A program made the position numbers and the translations under genes. 17,538 nucleotides of DNA from JBKJML01 sp046596415 (lineage in GTDB: Bacteria > Actinomycetota > Thermoleophilia > Gaiellales > Gaiellaceae). The notes below the pieces were generated by a model. That model was not told the DNA's origin, ran no database searches, and saw only the letters and a list, made by a program, of their open reading frames with translations. Every line of letters begins with the position of its first letter. Within the stretch, counting starts at the first letter, position 1. Below are positions 8,517 to 14,573 of the stretch, one piece after another. The DNA is taken from contig JBKJML010000021.1 in assembly GCA_046596415.1 (NCBI GenBank), positions 1-17,538 of the forward strand, written 5' to 3'.

Positions 8517-8896
8517 GCCGCTGCCTCCTCTCGGGCCACCCGCGCCAGGATGCCGTTCACGAGGCGCGCTGCCTCGTCGGTCGCGTAGCGCTTCGCGAGC
8601 ACCACTGCCTCGTTGATCGCCACTTCCGGCGGCACAGTCCCCTCCTCGAGCTCGTAGATCCCGACCCGCAGGATATTGCGTTCGAGCGTACCCAGGCGGT
8701 CGGCGGTCCAGCCGTCGGCCGAGGCGGTGATCCGCTCGTCGAGCGACTCCGCGCGAGCCGAAACCGTCTCTGCCAGCTCGACCGCGAATGCCTCCGCGTC
8801 ACCCTCGTAGAGCAGCGCGAGCGGCTGCCCGGTCAGATCCCACTGGTACAGGAGGAAGAGGGCAGTCCTCCTCGCCGCCCGTCGCCCGCCGGCCAT
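8513..8896 (-). CDS. nusB: Transcription antitermination factor NusB
   Basis: NusB binds boxA RNA with NusE (S10) and supports antitermination of rRNA transcription. The 127-aa all-helical sequence has RRAARRTALFLLYQWDLTG at the N-terminus, LGTLERNILRVGIYEL in the middle, and EVAINEAVVLAKRYATDEAARLVNGIL near the C-terminus, the family's conserved helix. The start is the internal ATG that gives MAGGRRAARR; a longer frame adds about 18 arginine-rich residues foreign to the family. The chosen ATG shares one base with the stop of the Asp23-like gene (TGATG), which points to coupled translation. Length is normal. Confidence 0.94.
   Translation of the reverse strand: MAGGRRAARRTALFLLYQWDLTGQPLALLYEGDAEAFAVELAETVSARAESLDERITASADGWTADRLGTLERNILRVGIYELEEGTVPPEVAINEAVVLAKRYATDEAARLVNGILARVAREEAAA
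8524..8530 (-). promoter_or_regulatory. Shine-Dalgarno of the XseB-like gene
   Basis: A GAGGAGG on the minus strand lies 7 nt before the ATG, inside the end of nusB. It is near-ideal and confirms translation of a 65-aa gene that homology alone would leave doubtful. Confidence 0.75.
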
Positions 8897-9204
8897 CAGG
8901 GTCGGAGCTCGTGGATCGAGACGTCGACGGAATCGACGGCGATGCCGCACGAGCGCTGGAGCGCAGCGGCGACAGCGTCCTGGACAGCCCTGCCGAGCTC
9001 CGGCAGGACGGTGCCACGGTCGGCTGCGAGCCCGAGGCTGACGCGCGCCCGGCCGGCGGAGACGGCGACGTCGAGCCCGCGCTTGGGTCGGCGCACATAC
9101 GCGCCTGGCACGGTCTCGACGGCGCGGGCGACGAGCCCGGCGATCGCCGCGGCCGTCACGGTGACCGTGCCACGCGGCTCCCGGGTCACATGGTCGGAGC
9201 TCAT
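8896..9204 (-). CDS. Asp23/DUF322 (YqhY-like) protein
   Basis: The 102-aa protein belongs to the Asp23 (alkaline shock protein 23) family. It shows the family layout: a GTVTVTAAAIAGLVARAVETVPG start (usual G...is..vi..ia..a..ev.GV), LDVAVSAGRARVSLGLAADRG strands, and a C-terminal VQDAVAAALQ helix followed by VDSVDVSIHEL. The ATG overlaps accC (ATGA), and nusB starts on its stop. In Bacillus subtilis the same slot, accB-accC-yqhY-nusB, holds YqhY, which is reported to influence acetyl-CoA carboxylase activity. A role as an AccBC modulator is therefore the best inference. No membrane segment is present. Confidence 0.88.
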   Translation of the reverse strand: MSSDHVTREPRGTVTVTAAAIAGLVARAVETVPGAYVRRPKRGLDVAVSAGRARVSLGLAADRGTVLPELGRAVQDAVAAALQRSCGIAVDSVDVSIHELRP

Positions 9205-10559
9205 GTGGGCGAGAGCGCAGGCAGGCGCCCCTCCAGCTCGGTGAGGAAGCCCGTTGTCGTCTCGCCGCGGGCGAACTCCGGCGAGGCGAGGATCTCGGCT
9301 GCGAGCGCCTGAGTCGTCGCGACCCCTTCGAGCTCGAGCTCGCCGAGCGTACGCAGGCCGCGCGCGATGGCTGCGGGCCGGTCTTCGGCCCAGACGACGA
9401 GCTTCGCGATCAGCGAGTCGTAGTAGGGCGAGATGGTCGAGCCTTCGGAGACGTGCGTGTCGAGCCGGACGCCAGGCCCGAGCGGTGGTCGGAACCGGGT
9501 GATCGTTCCCGGCGAGGGAGCGAACCCGCGCGACGGGTCCTCGGCGTTCAGGCGGATCTCGATCGCGTGGCCGCTGCGCGGCGCCCGGCCGGTGGCCGGG
9601 AGCGTCTCACCCGCGGCGATCCGGAGCTGTTCGCGCACGATGTCGATCCCGGTCGTCAGCTCCGACACGGGGTGCTCGACCTGGAGGCGGCAGTTGACCT
9701 CGATGAAGAAGAAGCGGCCGTCCGGGCCGAGCAGGAACTCGAACGTGCCGGCGTTGCGGTAGCCGATCGTCGTACACGCGCGTTCCACCGCGGCTTCCAT
9801 CTCCTCGCGGGTCTCGGGCGTGAGCGCGGTGGACGGCGACTCCTCGAGGAGCTTCTGGTGTCGGCGCTGGATCGAACACTCGCGCTCACCCAGGGTGAGC
9901 ACACCGCCGGCGCCGTCGCACAGCACCTGGATCTCGATGTGACGCGCCGGCGAGACCGCCTTCTCGAGGTAGAGCGCACCCTCGCCGAACGCTGCCTCGG
10001 CCTCGTTCCCCGCCGCGCGGTAGGCCGCTTCGAGCCCGGCCGGCTCGTCGACGAGCCTCATTCCCTTGCCGCCGCCGCCAGCGGTCGCCTTCAACAGCAC
10101 CGGATAGCCGAGCTCCTGGGCTGCCGTGCGCACCTCCTCGAGGGTCGCGTTCCCGTCGGTGCCGGGCACCAGCGGCACGTCGGCACGGCGCAGCTCGGCC
10201 TTCGCCTGGGCCTTGTCCCCCATCCGCTCCATCAGCGCCGCGTCAGGGCCGACGAAGACAAGGTCGTTGTCCTCGCAGGCGAGCACGAAGGCCGGGTTCT
10301 CTGCCAGGAACCCGTAGCCGGGGTGAACGGCATCGCAGCCGGTCGTGTTCGCGGCCGCGACGACGGATGGGATCCGCAGATAACTCTCGCTCGCGGGCGG
10401 CGGGCCGATGCAGACTGCGTGGTCGGCGAGCTTCACGTGCAGAGCGTTCGCGTCGGCGGTCGAGTAGATGGCGACCGCCTCGGCGCCGAGCTCGTGCAGG
10501 GCGCGGACGATGCGCACGGCGATCTCACCGCGGTTCGCCACGAGGACCCGGGAGAACAT
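9201..10559 (-). CDS. accC: Biotin carboxylase (acetyl/acyl-CoA carboxylase subunit)
   Basis: AccC carboxylates the biotin on the carrier protein with bicarbonate and ATP, the first half-reaction of acyl-CoA carboxylases, in the cytoplasm. The 452-aa protein has the biotin carboxylase N-domain (FSRVLVANRGEIAVRIVRA), HPGYGFLAEN at 79-88, the ATP-grasp glycine loop ATAGGGGKGMR at 158-168, ECSIQRRHQKLLEE at 227-240 and the catalytic segment IEVNCRLQVEHPVSE at 286-300 with the key arginine kept (consensus EMNTRxQVEHPVTE). The C-domain ends with the SPYYDSLIAKLVVW motif. Length matches stand-alone AccC (about 450), so no carrier or transferase domain is attached. The ATG shares one base with the stop of the AccB fusion (TGATG), so the pair is expected to be made together. 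Confidence 0.97.
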   Translation of the reverse strand: MFSRVLVANRGEIAVRIVRALHELGAEAVAIYSTADANALHVKLADHAVCIGPPPASESYLRIPSVVAAANTTGCDAVHPGYGFLAENPAFVLACEDNDLVFVGPDAALMERMGDKAQAKAELRRADVPLVPGTDGNATLEEVRTAAQELGYPVLLKATAGGGGKGMRLVDEPAGLEAAYRAAGNEAEAAFGEGALYLEKAVSPARHIEIQVLCDGAGGVLTLGERECSIQRRHQKLLEESPSTALTPETREEMEAAVERACTTIGYRNAGTFEFLLGPDGRFFFIEVNCRLQVEHPVSELTTGIDIVREQLRIAAGETLPATGRAPRSGHAIEIRLNAEDPSRGFAPSPGTITRFRPPLGPGVRLDTHVSEGSTISPYYDSLIAKLVVWAEDRPAAIARGLRTLGELELEGVATTQALAAEILASPEFARGETTTGFLTELEGRLPALSPT

Positions 10560-12367
10560 CAGGCGGCGTCGAGCGGCCGGCCGGCGAGCGGCTCGACCTC
10601 GAACAGGAGCTGTCCGAACTCGACCGCCTGGCCGCTCTCGACGTGGATCGCGCGGATGACGCCGTCCAGCTCGATCTGCACCTCGTTCATCAGCTTCATC
10701 GCCTCGAGGATGCAGAGCGTCTGACCCGAGGCCACCGCGTCGCCGACCTCGACAAACGGCGCCGCACCCGGCTCGGCGGCACGGTAGAACGTCCCGACCA
10801 TCGGCGACTCGACCCGTGTGAGCCCGCCCGGGGTCGGCAGCGCGGGCAGCGCGGTGGGGTCGGGCTCGGCCAGAGGTGCGGCGACGGTCGCAAGGAGCTC
10901 CGAGCGCTCCTCGGTCCGGCGCACGCTGACACGCATCCCCTCGTCCTCGATCTCGATCTCGGCGACCCCACTCTCCTGCACGATGCGAACGAGCTCGCGG
11001 ATCCGCTCGGCGCGCGACTGGTCGACGTTGCCGTCCAGCCGGTCCTCGCGCGAATGGCGGGCGCGGATCGTCTGGAGGAGCGCCTCGGCCTCCTCGCCGA
11101 AAAGCGCAATCAGGACGAGCTCCTCCTCGCTCGCGGCGAGACCCTCCGCCTCGGCGCGGACATCCTCCGCCGTCGGGGGGTCGTCGTCGAACGCGGTGCC
11201 GTCGGTGAGGAGCGCCACGGCGCGAACGACCCCTGCGTCGGGCTCAGCCGGCGGGCGGCCGTAGCGGCCCTGGACGAGTGCGCGGAACTCGTCGACGACG
11301 GTGCTGTAGCGGCGGGCCGAGAGAACGTGGATCAGCGCCTGTGAGGCGAGGATCTGACCGATCGGCGCCGCGAGCGGCGGCCAGCCGGCCTCGGCACGGA
11401 TCACGGCGAGCTCTTCGAGCACGTCGAGGAGCCGATCGCCGGCGGCGTGCTGGCGCAGGTTGGCGTCGAGCGAGGCGACGAGGCCCGCCGGCAGGTTGTG
11501 CTCGGCGGCGCGGACGGCGATCCGGGGCGCGAGTGGCGACACCGGTTCGTCGCCGATGAACTCGTCGACGAGGTCGGAGGCGGCCCAGAGCTTGTCGACA
11601 TCGACGCCGGTGCCGTGTCCCATTCCTTCGAGGGCGGTCGCGACCGCCTCTCCGGAAACGCGGTAGAGCGAGAGCGCGACCGGGTAGACGGCGCACGCGA
11701 TCAGGCTGGCGCCCGCGCGGACGGCCTCGAGCGCCGCTGCGAGGCCATTTCCGGCGGCACCCTGACAGTAGAGCCCGACGGGCAGCCCGGACGCCTCTGC
11801 GACGCCTGCGACCAGCTGGTGCGCCCGGTAAGGCTCGAGCGAGCCGGTCGGGTCGTGGATCAGGACGCGGGTGGCGCCGAGGGCGCCGAGCTTGCGCGCC
11901 TGCTCGATCAAGCCCTCGCTCTCGCCGGTGCGGCCGGGGCTGTAGACGAGGCCGGCGTGGAATTCGCCGCCGCCGCCGACGATCGCCTCGGCGGCCTCCT
12001 GGAGGTTCAGCACGTCGTTCAGCGGATCATGGAGCCGGAAGACGCCGATCCCGTTCTCGGCGGCCGACGAGACGAAGCGGCGGATGAAGTCGGCGCCCAC
12101 CGGGCGCGAGCCGACGAGGAAGCGGCCACGGAGCGCGAGGCCGAGCGGCGTCTTCGTGCGTGCTTTGAGGGCGCGGATGCGTTCCCAGGGGCTCTCGACC
12201 CCGCGCCGGACGGCCGCGTCGAAGACGCCGCCGCCGGAGACCTCCAGGCAGGCGAAACCGGCCCCGTCGAGCACTTCCGCAAGCTGGAGGAGCTCGGACG
12301 TGGGCATCCGCCCCGCGAGCGGCTCCTGCGAGAGCAGGCGAATCGTGGTGTCGACGAGACGCGGCAT
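10559..12367 (-). CDS. accB: Carboxyltransferase-like domain (metal ligands lost) fused to AccB biotin carrier
   Basis: The 602-aa protein has two parts. Residues 1-430 align along their length with the carboxyltransferase barrel of OadA/pyruvate carboxylase B: GFACLEVSGGGVFDAAVRR at 38-55, ESPWERIRALK, LALRGRFLVGSR at 77-88, FRLHDPLND at 110-118, and PLAAPIGQILASQA at 331-344. The metal-binding positions are changed: the Asp after Arg10 is Leu11, the carbamylated Lys is His171 (IHDPTG), and the HxH pair is Tyr200/Gln202. Residues 450-602 are a whole AccB: ERIRELVRIVQESGVAEIEI, a Pro/Ala linker, then SPMVGTFYRAAEP and EAMKLMNE with the biotinylated Lys558. The carrier should serve the adjacent AccC. 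The ATG was chosen because PRLVDTTIR matches the barrel's first strand; there is no Shine-Dalgarno. The barrel is probably inactive and structural (inference). Annotation as pyruvate carboxylase subunit B would be misleading. Confidence 0.88.
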   Translation of the reverse strand: MPRLVDTTIRLLSQEPLAGRMPTSELLQLAEVLDGAGFACLEVSGGGVFDAAVRRGVESPWERIRALKARTKTPLGLALRGRFLVGSRPVGADFIRRFVSSAAENGIGVFRLHDPLNDVLNLQEAAEAIVGGGGEFHAGLVYSPGRTGESEGLIEQARKLGALGATRVLIHDPTGSLEPYRAHQLVAGVAEASGLPVGLYCQGAAGNGLAAALEAVRAGASLIACAVYPVALSLYRVSGEAVATALEGMGHGTGVDVDKLWAASDLVDEFIGDEPVSPLAPRIAVRAAEHNLPAGLVASLDANLRQHAAGDRLLDVLEELAVIRAEAGWPPLAAPIGQILASQALIHVLSARRYSTVVDEFRALVQGRYGRPPAEPDAGVVRAVALLTDGTAFDDDPPTAEDVRAEAEGLAASEEELVLIALFGEEAEALLQTIRARHSREDRLDGNVDQSRAERIRELVRIVQESGVAEIEIEDEGMRVSVRRTEERSELLATVAAPLAEPDPTALPALPTPGGLTRVESPMVGTFYRAAEPGAAPFVEVGDAVASGQTLCILEAMKLMNEVQIELDGVIRAIHVESGQAVEFGQLLFEVEPLAGRPLDAA

Positions 12368-12375
12368 CGGGCGAG

Positions 12376-12381
12376 AGCCTA
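12376..12381 (-). promoter_or_regulatory. Candidate -10 box upstream of the accB fusion
   Basis: TAGGCT (TANNNT) lies on the minus strand, 8 nt before the ATG, and no Shine-Dalgarno is present. This suggests a promoter giving a leaderless or nearly leaderless acc transcript. No clear -35 is seen. Weaker than the boxes before aroC and tlyA. Confidence 0.35.
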
Positions 12382-12470
12382 CCGAGTCCTCCCCGCCCGT
12401 CTTGCGTGGCCGGGTGCCGGACACGAAAGCGCTGCTCAGGCGATGCGGTGCACTTTTCGCAGGCCAGGTC

Positions 12471-12487
12471 CAGGGCTTTGAGCCCTG
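12471..12487 (-). terminator. Hairpin behind efp, possible terminator without U-tract
   Basis: CAGGGCT and AGCCCTG form a perfect 7-bp stem with a 3-nt loop, starting 16 nt after the efp stop. On the minus strand the sequence after it (GACCTGGCCTGCGAAAAG) has no run of T, so it is not a classical intrinsic terminator. GC-rich actinobacteria are often proposed to use such U-less hairpins. It could also stabilise the efp mRNA 3' end. Confidence 0.4.
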
Positions 12488-12503
12488 AGGCCGACCGAAA
12501 CCG

Positions 12504-13070
12504 TCACGCCCTTGAGATGTAGCGGCCTTCTCTGGGATCGACCTTGATTCGGTCGCCGCTGTTCACGAACAGTGGCACCTGGACGACTGCGCCCGTTTCG
12601 AGTGTCGCCGGCTTCGTGACGTTCGAGACCGTGTCGCCCTTCACGCCCGGCTCGGTGTCTCTCACCGCGAGCTCGACCGAGGACGGGAGCTGGACGCCGG
12701 ACGGCTTGCCGCCGACGAAGAGGAGCTGAACCGGCGTGGACGGCTGCATATACGGCAGCTCCGCCTCGAGCGCCGCATGCGGGATCGAGAGCTGCTCGTA
12801 GGTTTCCTCGTCCATGAACACGACCTCGTCACCCGAGTCGTACAGGTACTGCATGTTCTTCACCTCGGTGAAGACCCGTGCGAACTTCTCGCCCGCGCGG
12901 AACGTCTTGTCGACGACCGAGCCCGCGTCGATGCTCTTGAGCTTGGTGCGCACGAAGGCGCCGCCCTTGCCCGGCTTGACGTGCTGGAACTCGACGACGC
13001 GCCACACCGATCCTTCGACCTCGATGTGCATGCCGTTCTTGAGCTCGTTCGTGGAGACGACGTCTGCCAT
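12504..13070 (-). CDS. efp: Elongation factor P
   Basis: EF-P binds between the ribosomal P and E sites and relieves stalling at polyproline stretches. The 188-aa sequence has the three-barrel family layout: NGMHIEVEGSVWRVVEFQHV, the tip loop KPGKGGAFVRTKLK with the functional Lys35, YLYDSGDEVVFMDEETYEQ in the middle, and the C-terminal signature GDRIKVDPREGRYISRA. Length is standard. No modification enzyme (epmA/epmB/earP) lies in the window, and the PGKGGAF loop differs from the PGKGPAF loop reported for many actinobacteria. The ATG before ADVVSTNELK was chosen; the frame is open upstream but that part overlaps the peptidase gene. It follows the M24 peptidase by 14 nt, as in many Gram-positive bacteria. 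Confidence 0.96.
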   Translation of the reverse strand: MADVVSTNELKNGMHIEVEGSVWRVVEFQHVKPGKGGAFVRTKLKSIDAGSVVDKTFRAGEKFARVFTEVKNMQYLYDSGDEVVFMDEETYEQLSIPHAALEAELPYMQPSTPVQLLFVGGKPSGVQLPSSVELAVRDTEPGVKGDTVSNVTKPATLETGAVVQVPLFVNSGDRIKVDPREGRYISRA

Positions 13071-13084
13071 GACCGTCGGCGATG

Positions 13085-14125
13085 CTACCGAACGGTGGCG
13101 AGCTCCTTGCCGGCGTGCGTCAGTCGCTCGCTGCCGTTCTCGACGACGAGCACCATGTCCTCGATCCGCACGCCGCCCTGCCCCGGCAGGTAGATGCCCG
13201 GCTCGCAGGAGAGGACGTTGCCCACCGCGAGCGTGTCCTTCGACTCCGGCCGGGCGACCGGCGCCTCGTGCACCTCGAGCCCGATCCCGTGGCCGAGGCC
13301 GTGTCCGAAATGCTCCCCCCACCCCGCCGCTGCGATCACGTCGCGAGCGGCAGCGTCGGCGGCGCGACCCGTCACGCCGGGAGCCATCGCGTCGAGGCCT
13401 GCGAGCTGGGCGTCAAGACAGACGGCGTAGGCGCGCGCGAGGTCGTCAGGCAGATCGCCGGTCGCAAACGTGCGGGTGCAATCGGAGGCGTAACCGTCGA
13501 TGCGGCAGCCGCAGTCGACGATCACGAGCGTGTTCGCCGGGATCGGGACGTCACGGTTGTCGGAGTGCGGGCTGGAGCCGTTCTCCGCGGCGGCGACCAT
13601 CGTGTCGAATGAGAGCTCGGCTGAGCCGTGCTCGTGGAAGAGCTCGCGGACGCGCCACGCCAGCTCGACTTCGGTGCGGCCCGTGAACCGCTCGTCCCCG
13701 AGGGCGCCGAAGACGGCGTCGGAGATCGCTGCTGCGCTGCGGAGGATCTCGATCTCCTCGGGCGTCTTCACCGCGCGCAGAGCCTCGACGAGCCCCGACT
13801 TCGGTGTCGCCTCGACGCCGCCCGCGCGCAGCGTGGCAAGCGCGTCGACGGTCAGGATGCTCCCTTCGACGAGGATCGAGCGGCCGGAGAGAATCGAGGC
13901 GAGGTCGCCGACGACCGCCCGCCCTGTCTCTTGGAAGCGCGCCGCTTCGATCCGGGCCGCCTTCTGCGCGTAGCGGAAGTCGGTATAGACGGTCGCCTCG
14001 CCGCCAGGCTCGACGAGCAGGGCGGCGTTCGAGCTCGCCATGCCCGTCAGGTAACGGATGTTGGAACCGCTCGTGACGAGCAGCGCCTGCTCAAGCACCG
14101 CGCCGAGACGCTCCAGCCGCGTCAT
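13085..14125 (-). CDS. M24-family Xaa-Pro peptidase (aminopeptidase P/prolidase-like)
   Basis: The 346-aa cytoplasmic metallopeptidase is expected to cleave bonds next to proline in short peptides. It has the N-terminal creatinase domain (about 1-120, SNIRYLTGMASSNAALLV, DFRYAQKA) and the pita-bread catalytic domain from about 123. All five dimetal ligands are visible by family pattern: Asp204 (VIVDCGC), Asp215 (SDCTRTF), His279 (GHGIGLEVHE), Glu308 (CEPGIYLPG) and Glu322 (VRIEDMVLV). Length fits the short PepQ/YqhT group. The ATG overlaps the aroQ stop (ATGA) and has AAGGA 9 nt upstream; a longer open frame runs back into aroQ and is discounted. Position before efp is the classical one. Aminopeptidase P and prolidase cannot be told apart from sequence alone. 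Confidence 0.93.
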   Translation of the reverse strand: MTRLERLGAVLEQALLVTSGSNIRYLTGMASSNAALLVEPGGEATVYTDFRYAQKAARIEAARFQETGRAVVGDLASILSGRSILVEGSILTVDALATLRAGGVEATPKSGLVEALRAVKTPEEIEILRSAAAISDAVFGALGDERFTGRTEVELAWRVRELFHEHGSAELSFDTMVAAAENGSSPHSDNRDVPIPANTLVIVDCGCRIDGYASDCTRTFATGDLPDDLARAYAVCLDAQLAGLDAMAPGVTGRAADAAARDVIAAAGWGEHFGHGLGHGIGLEVHEAPVARPESKDTLAVGNVLSCEPGIYLPGQGGVRIEDMVLVVENGSERLTHAGKELATVR

Positions 14126-14559
14126 GACGGCTCTTCCTTCGCGGTCAGGAACTCGAGCGCCTCGCGATAGCCCTGCAGGCCCTTGCCGGTGATCCGAAAA
14201 GCCGCGAGGTCGCTCACGACCGAGTGTCGCCGCCACTCCTCGCGCTCCTCGATCTTGGACAGGTGAACCTCGACGACGGGAACATTGAAGATCTCCAGCG
14301 CATCCCGGATCGCGTAGCTGTAGTGCGACCAGGCACCGGGGTTGACGACGACGCCGTCGGCCCAGCCGTACGCGTCGTGGCACCACTCGACGTACTGGCC
14401 TTCGCTGTTTGTCTGGCGACAGCGGGTCGTCAGGCCGAGCTCGGCCGACCAGCCGTAGATCTGAGTCTCGAGCTCGGAGAGGGTGAACTTCCCGTACACC
14501 TCGGGGTCGCGTCGCCCGAGCATGTCGAGGTTGACTCCGTTCAGGACGACGACCCGCAT
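14122..14559 (-). CDS. aroQ: Type II 3-dehydroquinate dehydratase
   Basis: The enzyme dehydrates 3-dehydroquinate to 3-dehydroshikimate, step three of the shikimate pathway, as a cytoplasmic dodecamer. The 145-aa sequence keeps the expected active-site residues: Asn8/Asn10 in LNGVN, Arg17 and Tyr22 in GRRDPEVYG, Asn73 (VVNPGAWSHYS), His79, Glu97 and His99 in VVEVHLS, and Arg110 in EEWRRHS. Several surrounding positions differ from the common consensus: LNGVN for LNGPN, QTNSEGQYVEW for QSNxEGELID, and LSK for LSN. It is thus a divergent but probably active member. The ATG has no Shine-Dalgarno, and a TAGACT box ends 8 nt before it. It follows aroKB by 11 nt and overlaps the peptidase gene. Confidence 0.94.
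   Translation of the reverse strand: MRVVVLNGVNLDMLGRRDPEVYGKFTLSELETQIYGWSAELGLTTRCRQTNSEGQYVEWCHDAYGWADGVVVNPGAWSHYSYAIRDALEIFNVPVVEVHLSKIEEREEWRRHSVVSDLAAFRITGKGLQGYREALEFLTAKEEPS
14135..14139 (-). promoter_or_regulatory. Shine-Dalgarno of the M24 peptidase gene
   Basis: AAGGA on the minus strand lies 9 nt before the ATG, within the 3' end of aroQ. It supports the ATG that forms the ATGA overlap as the true start. Confidence 0.6.
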
Positions 14560-14567
14560 CGCGGGCG

Positions 14568-14573
14568 AGTCTA
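14568..14573 (-). promoter_or_regulatory. Candidate -10 box upstream of aroQ
   Basis: TAGACT on the minus strand includes the TAG stop of aroKB and ends 8 nt before the aroQ ATG, which has no Shine-Dalgarno. It may drive a near-leaderless aroQ-peptidase-efp transcript, but part of the match comes from the stop codon, so the support is weak. Confidence 0.25.

Larger units (their letters stand above)
12368..12503. other. 136-bp intergenic region between efp and the accB fusion
   Basis: This is the longest stretch without a gene. It holds a short perfect hairpin just behind efp, the candidate -10 box before the accB fusion, and two related words on the minus strand, CGAAAAGTGCACCGC and CTTTCGTGTCCGGCACC. 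No riboswitch, tRNA or credible small ORF was recognised. It most likely separates the aro-efp and acc transcription units. Confidence 0.6.

Noticed and set aside
9453..10724. 423-aa open frame on the plus strand
   Set aside because: It is fully antisense to accC and the AccB end, with low-complexity composition and no family motif, so it is a shadow frame.
10559..12367. Active pyruvate carboxylase B or oxaloacetate decarboxylase alpha subunit
   Set aside because: All four metal-ligand positions are replaced and the attached carrier is of AccB type, next to accC, so this name would be wrong despite overall similarity.
12471..12487. Classical intrinsic terminator after efp
   Set aside because: The stem is good but no T-run follows on the transcribed strand, so it is listed only as a possible U-less terminator.
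13071..13322. N-terminal extension of the efp frame
   Set aside because: It overlaps the peptidase gene and adds arginine/glycine-rich residues absent from EF-P; MADVVSTNELK is the normal start.
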